In this document: one piece after another, positions 7,332 through 14,991 of the stretch
How positions within the stretch are numbered: the first letter of the stretch is position 1
Layout: the number at the start of each line of letters is the position of its first letter
From: JAVBSX01 sp031549145
GTDB lineage: Bacteria > Planctomycetota > Planctomycetia > Pirellulales > Thermoguttaceae
Assembly: GCA_031549145.1 (NCBI GenBank)
Contig: JAVBQI010000205.1
Coordinates: forward strand, 1 to 18,135
Reading direction: 5' to 3'
Length of the DNA: 18,135 bases
Program-made: the position numbers and the translations under genes
The notes under the pieces: model-generated
What the model saw: only the letters and a program-made list of their open reading frames with translations
Told to the model about the DNA's origin: nothing
The model's database searches: none

Positions 7332-9098
7332 TCACAGCTCCTCGGCCGAATCCTCCTCGGCGGTGTTTTCCGTCTTTTTGGAGCCGGGGCGAAGCCGTTC
7401 CCAAAATGTCTTTTTCCGTTCTTCTTCGGCGTACGATTCGCTGGGCCGTGTGTAAATCCGACCCCCTTGCGGCAAACGGTCGACTTCCAGCCGGCAGGGG
7501 AGCGCTCTCTGGTTCGCCGCTTCCTGCAGGAACTGGACGACATCCGGGTATGTTCCGTACAATTCGCTGATCGCCCGGATCACCTCGTCCAGTTGCATCG
7601 TCACCGTTCGGCGTTCGTCCATTCCGCTCGGGTTCAAGCGGGAAACGACGACCTCATCCGGACCCGTACTGCGAACCAGGATCGAGATTCCGGCATCGAT
7701 AATGAAGTTCGGGGACATCCGGATATCCGAATTGAAAAGGACGATTTCCGGACGCTTGGCGTAAGTGACATGAATCATCGGCGGGCCGCTGGTTTCCAAA
7801 ACGTGGTAGGCGAAACGATACGATTCGTCCTTGCCGAGCGTCTCTCCGCGAATCGCCAGGTCGTTCGGATTGCGGTACCAAAGCGCCCGGAACGCTCCGT
7901 ACCGGGTTTCGGCACTGCTTTCGTTCAACAGTTCCCGCAGGCAGGTTTCCGCTTCGAGGTCGCTTTGCATCACGCTCAAAGCGCTCAAGGCCCGAACGCG
8001 AAACGCCTGTTCAGTCCGGGCGATCTCGGCGAGCGGCCGCGCGGCCTGGTACACTCCCATGTAAGCCAACGCTTCGGCGGCGTAAAACCGGACTTCCGTG
8101 CTCTCGCTTTGCAGTCCGCCTTTGAGCGGTTCGATGCCCGCTTTGCCGATCGCTTCCAACTGCAGGGCGGCATCCTGCGATTTTTCGGGAATAAGCAAAT
8201 TTTCCTTCAGCTCCGCGATTCGTTTGGTCCGCTGCATCTGCGTTTCGTAACAACTGACCGAAAGAAGGACCTGCATGTACCGATCGACGTTGTCTTTGTA
8301 AATCGGGTGTACGACCAAATCGATACGCGTATCGGTTTTGGCCGTCGCGACCCCTTTGGTTTTCGCCCCGTCTTTGATATAGAACCGTTCGTTGATCCGG
8401 TTGGCGATTCGATCGGTGATGATTTCCGAAACATGCTGCTCCTTCATCATCAAATAGAGCGGGCGGCTCTTTTTCGCGATGCCGCCGCCGAGAATTTTTC
8501 CGCTGAGCAGCGCCATCGGATTGTCTTTGCCGTCAGCTGTCGGGCTTAACAATATCGCCCCTTCGGCTTCCGCGACCGCAAAATCGGTTTTAACTGTGTT
8601 GCCGACTTGCCCCGTTTCGCGAAGCGCGGTTCGAATCAGAAGACCGCCCTGCAAGCTTTGCACTTCGCTCCCCGGGCGAACGCCGATTTTGACGTCGAAC
8701 CGGTCCCCCGCCTGAATACCCGGCGGCAGAATCCCTTGAACGCGGACGATTGCCGTGTTTTTCGAATCGATCAAAGCGTTCGGACTATCGAAGTTTTGCT
8801 TTTGCAGTTCCCGCAAGACCAGCTCACGATCCGTCCCCGGAGGTTCTTCGGAGCCGGTTCCGCGAAGGTTCCAAACCAGACTGAACCCCACGATTTCCGC
8901 TAACGTCATATTCGCGGGAGAAGCGTAATCCCGAACAAGCGTTGCCCGGCCGAAAGGGCTCTGTTTGTCTTCGTTTTTCTCCTTATCGAGCGGCAGTTTT
9001 CCAAACGGATGCAGCCGTGTACATCCACAAATAATCACCACGCCGCTAAACAATAGCATCGCGACAAACAGAGAAAGACGTTTGGAATGGATCGTCAT
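7332..9098 (-). CDS. Lipoprotein with FlgI (P-ring)-like region and HEAT repeats
   Basis: A 588-residue protein starting at ATG 9098. Longer in-frame starts up to 9482 are rejected because they would translate a palindromic repeat, and a lipoprotein signal begins exactly at 9098: hydrophobic LSLFVAMLLFSGVVII then a lipobox-like ICGC with Cys26. Residues from about 60 to 300 resemble the flagellar P-ring protein FlgI, including LAEIVGFSLVWNLRGTG and ILPPGIQAGDRFDVKI followed by SLQGGLLIRTAL. Residues from about 310 to 430 are HEAT-like repeats (IGKAGIEPLKGGLQSESTEV, RFYAAEALAYMGV, AFRVRALSALSVM, RYGAFRALWYRN). A C-terminal domain and an acidic tail follow. Planctomycetes carry such FlgI-like proteins apparently outside flagellar operons, and no flagellar genes are nearby. 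It is probably a membrane-anchored envelope protein. The divergent efflux operon shares its upstream region. Confidence 0.82.
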   Translation of the reverse strand: MTIHSKRLSLFVAMLLFSGVVIICGCTRLHPFGKLPLDKEKNEDKQSPFGRATLVRDYASPANMTLAEIVGFSLVWNLRGTGSEEPPGTDRELVLRELQKQNFDSPNALIDSKNTAIVRVQGILPPGIQAGDRFDVKIGVRPGSEVQSLQGGLLIRTALRETGQVGNTVKTDFAVAEAEGAILLSPTADGKDNPMALLSGKILGGGIAKKSRPLYLMMKEQHVSEIITDRIANRINERFYIKDGAKTKGVATAKTDTRIDLVVHPIYKDNVDRYMQVLLSVSCYETQMQRTKRIAELKENLLIPEKSQDAALQLEAIGKAGIEPLKGGLQSESTEVRFYAAEALAYMGVYQAARPLAEIARTEQAFRVRALSALSVMQSDLEAETCLRELLNESSAETRYGAFRALWYRNPNDLAIRGETLGKDESYRFAYHVLETSGPPMIHVTYAKRPEIVLFNSDIRMSPNFIIDAGISILVRSTGPDEVVVSRLNPSGMDERRTVTMQLDEVIRAISELYGTYPDVVQFLQEAANQRALPCRLEVDRLPQGGRIYTRPSESYAEEERKKTFWERLRPGSKKTENTAEEDSAEEL

Positions 9099-9166
9099 TG
9101 TTCGTAATAGTGAAAAATTGATTCGCCAGCCAGTCGCTGATGATTCAAGCATTGGTTTTCGGGCGA

Positions 9167-9196
9167 ATCTTACGCAAAGCAATGACCAACCGTCAA
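9167..9196 (-). promoter_or_regulatory. Candidate sigma-70-like promoter for the minus-strand lipoprotein gene
   Basis: On the minus strand TTGACG (9191-9196) is followed after 18 bases by TAAGAT (9167-9172). This would place the transcript start about 60 bases before ATG 9098. The match is moderate. Confidence 0.4.
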
Positions 9197-9265
9197 GGCC
9201 GATTTTGGAATTATCCGTTGAGCCGAACGGCGAAGATGCCGGTGTCCCACGAGGATTCGCGACAA

Positions 9266-9346
9266 ACAGCAGCCCGAAGCGTGAGCGCCGGTTTGGTCCC
9301 GCATTTCCGGAAGGGAGAACCGGGCGCTCACGCTTCCGGCTGCTGT
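9266..9346. repeat. Long palindromic repeat with about 28-bp arms
   Basis: Left arm 9266-9293 pairs with right arm 9318-9346 with one mismatch and one single-base bulge; the arms contain GAAGCGTGAGCGCC and its complement. The loop is about 24 bases. I recall similar GAAGCGT(G/C)AGCG palindromes as common in planctomycete intergenic DNA, so this is probably a member of a genome-wide repeat family. It could also act as an insulator or terminator between the divergent promoters. Confidence 0.85.
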
Positions 9347-9472
9347 CCGATTCGATATTTTGTGCGAAAATCCGAAAAATTCTCGACCTATGCAATTCTC
9401 CTGTTCGGCTCCACAATTCTCGCAAACCGCTTAAAACAGTGGGCGGCAGGAGGTTTTTTTGTTGAACCGGCA

Positions 9473-9501
9473 TTGTTGCCAATCCCGAACGCGTGTATAA
9501 T
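9473..9501 (+). promoter_or_regulatory. Candidate sigma-70-like promoter of the efflux operon
   Basis: TTGTTG (9473-9478), a 17-base spacer and a perfect TATAAT (9496-9501). It would direct transcription toward the adaptor gene at 9675, leaving a leader of about 170 bases. It is the best promoter match in the window. Confidence 0.65.
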
Positions 9502-9674
9502 CGTCGGTTTCTGCGCCTCTTATATTTCAGGGGCTGTCGGTTTGTTTACACCTCGAAAGCTCTTCTTGCTTACGAAGCAGGAAATCGTGCTTTCTCCTTC
9601 CCTTCCTGGTTTGACGGATTATGCGTTATCTCGCCTCTCGACATCGATCTCTTGTTTCAAATACTCCTTTTTCA

Positions 9675-11213
9675 ATGAAGGTTTGCGGATTCCTGTTGGT
9701 CTCCGTCCTCCTTTTTTCCTTTTCAGGCTGTGCGAAAAAACAGGCCGAACGAGCCGCCCCGCCTCCGCCCGAGGTCATCGTCGACCAGTCGTATACCCGG
9801 GACGTGCAGCTTTACGTCCACACCCAAGGCTATACCAAGGCGTCTCAACAGGTTTCGATCCCCGCCCGCGTGACCGGCTTCCTCCGGGAAATCAATTTTG
9901 AACCGGGCGATTTCGTTCAGGAAGGCCAACCGCTCTTCCAGATCGAATCGGACGATTATGTCGCGACGCTTAATGCGGCCGAAGCCCAATTGAAAGTCGA
10001 TATCGCCAAAGAAGCGCTCGCGAAATCCAATTTGGAACGGTCGAAAAAATTATTCGAAGCGAAAACCGCTCCCTTGGAAGATTACCAAACGAGTTTGGCG
10101 ATTCATCAGGAAACCATCGCACAAATCGACAAGTCGCAGTCGGTGATCGATCGGGCGAAATTGAACCTCGGCTACACGAAGATCGACGCCCCGATCGGCG
10201 GCAAGACCGGTCCCAACCTCATCGACCAGGGAAACCTCGTCGGTCCGGGAAGCGGGCGAACCGAGTTGGTTACTATCGCAAAAATGGACCCGATTCATGT
10301 TTATTTCGACGTGAGTGACTCGACTTTCAACGAATTCATCCAAAAAATCCGCTTGGACGAAAACCGTCAAAAGCGTTTGGACCGGCTTCACAAAGAATGG
10401 TCCGCGACCGAGCATCCCAAATCGCGAAAATCCGCTGCCGCCGCAAAAACAACCGAGGTCGTCCGCGATGTGAGCACGATCGCCGTTTCCCACACGGCCG
10501 CCGCCGAAGAACCGGAAAGTGCCTCGGCTCCTTTCGGCATCCGTCCTCTCAATCAGGCCGCAACGCCACCGGAAGCCCCGGCCGCGCCCGAAGCGCCCGC
10601 CCCGACCGCAACGGCAGCCGGGGAAAATCAGACGAAGGTCCAAATGTTGGACGAAGAAAATCTGGTCGGATTGACGTTTTCGATCGCCGTGCTCGGCAAC
10701 GCGGAATCCGACGAAGCCAGCTTCGCTTACGAGGGAAACATCACTCTGTCCGACAACGAAATCGATCAATCGACCGGGACGATCATTCTCCGGGGAGAGA
10801 TTGCCAATCCGAATTATGAAATCTACCCCGGGCAGATTTGCCGGGTTCGCATCCCTTCCGAAATGATCCCACAAGCCGTTCTGGTTCGGGAAGAGGCGAT
10901 CAACTCCGACTTGAACACGAAATTTCTCCTCCTGGTCGACAAAGACGGCGTCGTCCGCCGCCGCAACATCCGGATCGGCGATCTGATCCACGGCAAAGAG
11001 CGGGTCGTCCTCGCCGGTTTGAAACCGGGCGAAACCTACATTTATCAGGGAATCCAAAAAGCGAAAATCGACGAAAAAGTCGTTCCGATGACCCGGGAAG
11101 AATTCGACAAAAAACACGGCCTTGTCATCAACGGCAACGGCGCCGGAAAAAAAACCGAAGCCGAAAAAGAAAATGTAACCGGAGCCGAAACGGAAAACGG
11201 AAATGAAAAATGA
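9675..11213 (+). CDS. RND efflux periplasmic adaptor (membrane fusion protein), lipoprotein
   Basis: A 512-residue adaptor. ATG 9675 is preferred over 9621 because it opens a lipoprotein signal (MKVCGFLLVSVLLFSFSGC) with the acylated cysteine at residue 19. The family order is visible: a first beta/lipoyl half (VSIPARVTGFLREINFEPGD, VQEGQPLFQIESDDY), an alpha-helical hairpin (about residues 90-150), a second lipoyl half (LGYTKIDAPIGGKTG) and a beta-barrel (DPIHVYFDVSDSTF). The barrel is interrupted at about residues 225-325 by a charged then Ala/Pro-rich insertion, and resumes at VGLTFSIAVLGNAE, with NEIDQSTGTIILRGEIANP. A membrane-proximal domain and a Lys/Glu-rich tail follow. It should bridge the inner-membrane pump encoded next to an outer-membrane channel. 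Adaptors are usually 370-420 residues, so the length is explained by the insertion and tail. The substrate is unknown. Confidence 0.92.
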   Translation: MKVCGFLLVSVLLFSFSGCAKKQAERAAPPPPEVIVDQSYTRDVQLYVHTQGYTKASQQVSIPARVTGFLREINFEPGDFVQEGQPLFQIESDDYVATLNAAEAQLKVDIAKEALAKSNLERSKKLFEAKTAPLEDYQTSLAIHQETIAQIDKSQSVIDRAKLNLGYTKIDAPIGGKTGPNLIDQGNLVGPGSGRTELVTIAKMDPIHVYFDVSDSTFNEFIQKIRLDENRQKRLDRLHKEWSATEHPKSRKSAAAAKTTEVVRDVSTIAVSHTAAAEEPESASAPFGIRPLNQAATPPEAPAAPEAPAPTATAAGENQTKVQMLDEENLVGLTFSIAVLGNAESDEASFAYEGNITLSDNEIDQSTGTIILRGEIANPNYEIYPGQICRVRIPSEMIPQAVLVREEAINSDLNTKFLLLVDKDGVVRRRNIRIGDLIHGKERVVLAGLKPGETYIYQGIQKAKIDEKVVPMTREEFDKKHGLVINGNGAGKKTEAEKENVTGAETENGNEK

Positions 11214-11259
11214 GACACCCTTGAGCCCGCCTTCGGCGCAATGATGTTCGTTCCTACTG

Positions 11260-11356
11260 AAGCCGGTTTAAAATTCCCGTCTTCAGTACGTTAGCGGCCC
11301 AACGAGGCCGCGGTTTGATCGAGGGCGAAGCCTACTGCCTCTACCGGCTACGGTAT
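11260..11356 (+). repeat. 97-bp dispersed repeat, copy B (between adaptor and pump genes)
   Basis: Ungapped partner of 6336-6432 with about 90% identity. It sits between the adaptor stop at 11213 and the pump start at 11399, inside what should be one operon, and ends 42 bases before the pump start. As transcribed RNA it could fold through AGCCGG/CCGGCT and GCGGCC/GGCCGC and might affect expression of the pump relative to the adaptor. Confidence 0.85.
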
Positions 11357-11398
11357 CCTGCATCCTCCTTCCCAGTTCACCAATTCCCATCTTGATAT

Positions 11399-14300
11399 AT
11401 GTTTGCTCATTTTTTCATTAACCGACCGGTTTTCGCGTGCGTGATTTCGCTCCTGATCATCCTGATCGGTTTGGTTTCCGTTTTTACATTGCCGGTCGCC
11501 CAATTTCCGGATATCGTCCCGCCGACGGTTTCGATCCGGACGAGCTATCCCGGAGCCAACGCCGAGGACGTGGTCAACTCCGTCTGTATCCCGATCGAAC
11601 AGGTCGTCAACGGCGTCGACGACATGATCTATATCAACTCCTCCTGCGCGAGCGATGGGAGTTGCACGATCACCGTCACTTTCGAGGTCGGGACCGACCC
11701 CGATATGGCGACGGTCAACGTCCAGAACCGCGTCAAACAAGCCGAGCCGGTCCTGCCGGAAGAGGTCCGCCGACAAGGGGTCAACGTCCAAAAACGAGCC
11801 TCCAACTTCGTGATGTTTCTGAGTATCATCGACTCCGTAACGATGAAAACTCAGCTCGAAAACAAGAAGGTCGGCCCCAAGAAAGAAAAACATGAGGGAC
11901 TCCTCGAACGCGTCGCCCGGTTGCTGGGGATGATCTCCGATGAGACCGAAGAAGACGACCTGAGCGCCCGGCTCTCGGAAGAGGCGAAAGCCGAGGAAGC
12001 GGAAGATGTCGGGTACACCGAGGTCAAGGACGCGGTTTATCTTTCCAACTACACGAACCTCTACATCAAAGACACCCTCGCCCGGGTCGACGGCGTCGGC
12101 GATGTGATGGTTTTCGATACGAAAACCTTCAGTATGCGGCTTTGGCTCGACCCGGAAATCATGGCCGCGCGAAAAATTTCCGTCCAGGAAATTCTGGCGG
12201 TTCTCCGGGAGCAAAACGTTCAGGTCGCTTCGGGCCGGATCGGCGAATCCCCGGTCCCCGCCGGACAGGTGACGAATATTCCGATCCTCACCCTCGGCCG
12301 TTTGGCCGATGTCGAGCAATTCGGCAACATCGTCCTCCGAACCGGTTCCGACACACAGGTCCTTAAACTCAAGGACGTCGCGGTCGTCGAACTCGGCTCC
12401 CTGTCCTACGCCGCCGGTTCGAGAATGGACGGCGTCAGCGCCTGTGCCTTGGCCGTCGCCCAGCGGCCCGGGGCGAATTCGCTGACGGTCGCCCATGATG
12501 TTCTTAAGGAAATGCGGGCCATGCGCAAGGAGATGCGGCGCAACGGGCTCGACTTTTTCGTCGTCTTCAATGCGACGAAATTCGTCGAAGTCTCGATTCT
12601 CGAGGTCGTTGAAACGTTGATTCTCGCCGTCATTTTCGTCGTTGCAACCGTTTACGTCTTCCTTCAGGACTGGCGGGCCGCCCTCATTCCGACATTGACG
12701 ATTCCCGTTTCGTTGATCGGAGCGTTCTTTTTCATGATGATGTTCGGCTTCACGATCAATACCCTGACGCTCTTCGGGTTGATTCTCGTGATCGGGATCG
12801 TGGTCGACGACTCGATCGTCGTCGTCGAGAACACCCAACGGATCATCGACGAGGAACGCTGCGACCCGAAAACGGCCGCCCATAAGTCGATGGACCAGGT
12901 CGCCGGCCCGGTCGTCGCGACCGCATTGGTGTTGATGAGCGTGTTTATCCCGACGGCGATGATCGGCGGGATCGTCGGCCAGATTTATAAACAATTCGCG
13001 CTCACGATCGCCTCGGCGGTCGGGATTTCCGGCCTCTGCGCAATGACCCTTTCCCCGGCCTTGTGCGCGATCTTCCTCCGGCATTCGGTCGATCCGCATA
13101 AGAAATTTTTCGGGTTCCGCATTTTCAATTTCTGCTTCGACACGCTCGCGGCAGCCTATCTATTCGTCGTCAAGCGGATGATTTTCGGTTCGCTCATCAT
13201 GTTGCTTCTTTGGTTCGGATTGATTTTCGTGTTGTACCAGGCGATGACATCCCTGCCGACCGGTTTTCTCCCGAACGAGGATCAGGGGGGAATTTTCGTC
13301 GACGTCAAACTTCCCGACGGCGCCTCAATGGAACGGACGGAAAACGTCGTTCGCCGGGTCCAGGATATCGTCGACCGAATTTCGGCGGAAACCGGGGATT
13401 CGGTTGCCCATAAAATGATGATTACCGGCTATTCGATGATGGACAGCGCCGCGTCCTCGAACGCCGCGTCCGGGATTCTCTCCCTCAGCCCTTGGGACGA
13501 ACGACCGACCGCGGACACCAGTGCCGAGGCGATCGCGGCCAAACTGAACGCGGCCTTCGGGGAAATTCCCGAGGCGAAGGTCCAGGTTTTCGTCCCACCG
13601 CCGATCATGGGCTTGGGAATGGCCAACGGCCTCGCTTTGCAGCTGCTCGACAAACGGCCTTTCGGGAACGACATTTTGGCGACGACCGCCCAGGACGTGA
13701 TCGTCCAAGCGACCGCCGATGTCCGGGAACCAACCGGGACGGTCATGTTCGGGATGTGCAATTTCAGTACGAACTATCCCCGGTATTACCTCGACATCGA
13801 CCGGGAAAAACTCAAGAAGATGGGAATTTCCCTGAACGAAACCTTTGCCTCCCTGCAGGCGAATTTCGGTTCCGTTTACGTCAACGATTTCAACGTCTTC
13901 AATCGGGTTTTTCGCGTGATGATGATCGCCAAAGGGGAATTCCGCCAGGATGGAGAACAGATTCTCGATTACCGGGTTAAAAACGCCGAGGGAAAAATGG
14001 TGCCGTTCCGTTCCTTCGCGACGCTTCGCGATGAGGTCGGGCCGCTGATGCTCACACGTTACAACCTCTACCCTTCGGCGGCGGTTACGCTCATGGTCCG
14101 GCCGGATAAAAGTACCGGCCAGGGAATCGAACGGGTCGAGGAGATTTGCAATGCCTTGCCGGACGGTTTCGGTTACGACTGGAGCGGAATGACCTACCAG
14201 GAAAAGAACGTCGGAAGTTCGACGCAAATCATTTTCGCGTTGTCCATCATTTTCTCGTTTTTGGTGCTCTGCGCCCAATACGAGAGCTGGTCGACGCCGA

Positions 14301-14800
14301 TCATCATTATGATGGCCGTGCCGCTCGGGGTCGCCGGCTCGCTGGCCGGGGTCGTTTGCCGGGCCTTAATCGACGGCAGCATCCCGGAGATCAATATTTA
14401 TACTCAAATCGGTTTGGTGCTCATGGTCGGGCTTTCGGCGAAAAACGCGATTTTGATCACGGAATTCGCGCGGGACCGACGACGGGAAGGTTCCGGGATC
14501 GCCCAAGCGGCTTACGAAGCGGGCCGGTTGCGGTTGCGGCCGATTATGATGACCTCGTACGCGTTTATTCTCGGGGTTTTGCCGCTGGTGTTCGCGAAGG
14601 GGGCCGGGGCCGCCGGTCGGCAGGCGATCGGGACGGCGGTGTTCGGCGGGATGTTGACCGAGACGATGGTTGGCATTTTCGTGACGCCCGTGTTGTTCGT
14701 GCTGTTGCAAACCGTTTCCGAATGGACGGAATCGCTGATCAACTCGGCTTTGGGCGGCAAAAAAGTCGCAACGGAAAAATACCCCGTCGGTCATCACTAG
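11399..14800 (+). CDS. RND multidrug efflux pump, HAE1/AcrB type
   Basis: A 1133-residue inner-membrane proton-driven transporter. It opens with the family start (MFAHFFINRPVFACVISLLI) and has two six-helix halves with large periplasmic loops, as in AcrB. Proton-relay residues are present: Asp470 and Asp471 (GIVVDDSIVVVENT) in TM4 and Lys1015 (GLSAKNAILITEF) in TM10, with RLRPIMMTS after it. A loop of about 60 charged residues (about 149-212, Lys/Glu-rich, between SIIDSVTM and YLSNYTNLYIKD) is inserted in the first porter region and explains the length above the usual 1030-1050. The adaptor gene lies upstream and is separated only by repeat copy B, so the two should act together. No outer-membrane TolC-like gene follows. 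Start ATG 11399 has no strong ribosome binding site. The substrate is undetermined. Confidence 0.95.
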   Translation: MFAHFFINRPVFACVISLLIILIGLVSVFTLPVAQFPDIVPPTVSIRTSYPGANAEDVVNSVCIPIEQVVNGVDDMIYINSSCASDGSCTITVTFEVGTDPDMATVNVQNRVKQAEPVLPEEVRRQGVNVQKRASNFVMFLSIIDSVTMKTQLENKKVGPKKEKHEGLLERVARLLGMISDETEEDDLSARLSEEAKAEEAEDVGYTEVKDAVYLSNYTNLYIKDTLARVDGVGDVMVFDTKTFSMRLWLDPEIMAARKISVQEILAVLREQNVQVASGRIGESPVPAGQVTNIPILTLGRLADVEQFGNIVLRTGSDTQVLKLKDVAVVELGSLSYAAGSRMDGVSACALAVAQRPGANSLTVAHDVLKEMRAMRKEMRRNGLDFFVVFNATKFVEVSILEVVETLILAVIFVVATVYVFLQDWRAALIPTLTIPVSLIGAFFFMMMFGFTINTLTLFGLILVIGIVVDDSIVVVENTQRIIDEERCDPKTAAHKSMDQVAGPVVATALVLMSVFIPTAMIGGIVGQIYKQFALTIASAVGISGLCAMTLSPALCAIFLRHSVDPHKKFFGFRIFNFCFDTLAAAYLFVVKRMIFGSLIMLLLWFGLIFVLYQAMTSLPTGFLPNEDQGGIFVDVKLPDGASMERTENVVRRVQDIVDRISAETGDSVAHKMMITGYSMMDSAASSNAASGILSLSPWDERPTADTSAEAIAAKLNAAFGEIPEAKVQVFVPPPIMGLGMANGLALQLLDKRPFGNDILATTAQDVIVQATADVREPTGTVMFGMCNFSTNYPRYYLDIDREKLKKMGISLNETFASLQANFGSVYVNDFNVFNRVFRVMMIAKGEFRQDGEQILDYRVKNAEGKMVPFRSFATLRDEVGPLMLTRYNLYPSAAVTLMVRPDKSTGQGIERVEEICNALPDGFGYDWSGMTYQEKNVGSSTQIIFALSIIFSFLVLCAQYESWSTPIIIMMAVPLGVAGSLAGVVCRALIDGSIPEINIYTQIGLVLMVGLSAKNAILITEFARDRRREGSGIAQAAYEAGRLRLRPIMMTSYAFILGVLPLVFAKGAGAAGRQAIGTAVFGGMLTETMVGIFVTPVLFVLLQTVSEWTESLINSALGGKKVATEKYPVGHH

Positions 14801-14811
14801 GACGAGGGGCG

Positions 14812-14899
14812 AGCGAGGGCGGCAGGCTTCGCCACCGACAAATCCGTGATTTCGTTGAACCGCCCGCATTTTTTGTGGAAAATTTTAACCGGCTTGAGT
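14812..14899 (-). repeat. Diverged, inverted copy C of the 97-bp repeat
   Basis: Read on the minus strand from 14899 it runs ACTCAAGCCGGTTAAAATTT, then AATGCGGGCGGTTCAACGA and GGCGAAGCCTGCCGCC near 14817-14833. These blocks occur in the same order in copy A (6332-6415), with small insertions and deletions between. It is inverted relative to A and B, so B and C flank the pump gene as inverted repeats. Homology is clear but not close; the exact ends are uncertain. Confidence 0.65.
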
Positions 14900-14904
14900 A
14901 TAAT
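14876..14904 (+). promoter_or_regulatory. Candidate sigma-70-like promoter for larE
   Basis: TGGAAA (14876-14881), a 17-base spacer and a perfect TATAAT (14899-14904). It overlaps the end of repeat copy C and lies about 88 bases before the larE ATG. Confidence 0.55.
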
Positions 14905-14991
14905 TGAGAACCGCCGTACTCAACATCATCCCGGGGCGTGAGCGTGCTCGCGGCCCGGGTTTTCTCTTGTTTTGACATTGCCGGTGCACCC

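Larger units (their letters stand above)
9099..9674. other. Divergent intergenic region of 576 bases
   Basis: It separates the minus-strand lipoprotein gene from the plus-strand efflux adaptor gene. It holds a candidate promoter on each strand and a long palindrome at 9266-9346 between them. A leader of about 170 bases would lie between the plus-strand promoter and the adaptor start. No small gene with convincing coding features was found; the ORFs here are short and overlap the palindrome. Confidence 0.6.

Noticed and set aside
9099..9482. N-terminal extension of the minus-strand lipoprotein to a start at 9482
   Set aside because: The extension would translate a long palindromic repeat and precede the lipoprotein signal, which must be at the N-terminus.
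9140..9901. Plus-strand ORF across the divergent spacer into the adaptor gene
   Set aside because: It includes the palindrome and then runs in the wrong frame of the adaptor gene; no signal or domain is visible.
11348..13099. Minus-strand ORF of 583 codons opposite the RND pump
   Set aside because: It is the antisense shadow of a well-conserved transporter gene, is His/Asp/Arg-rich and low in complexity, and matches no family.
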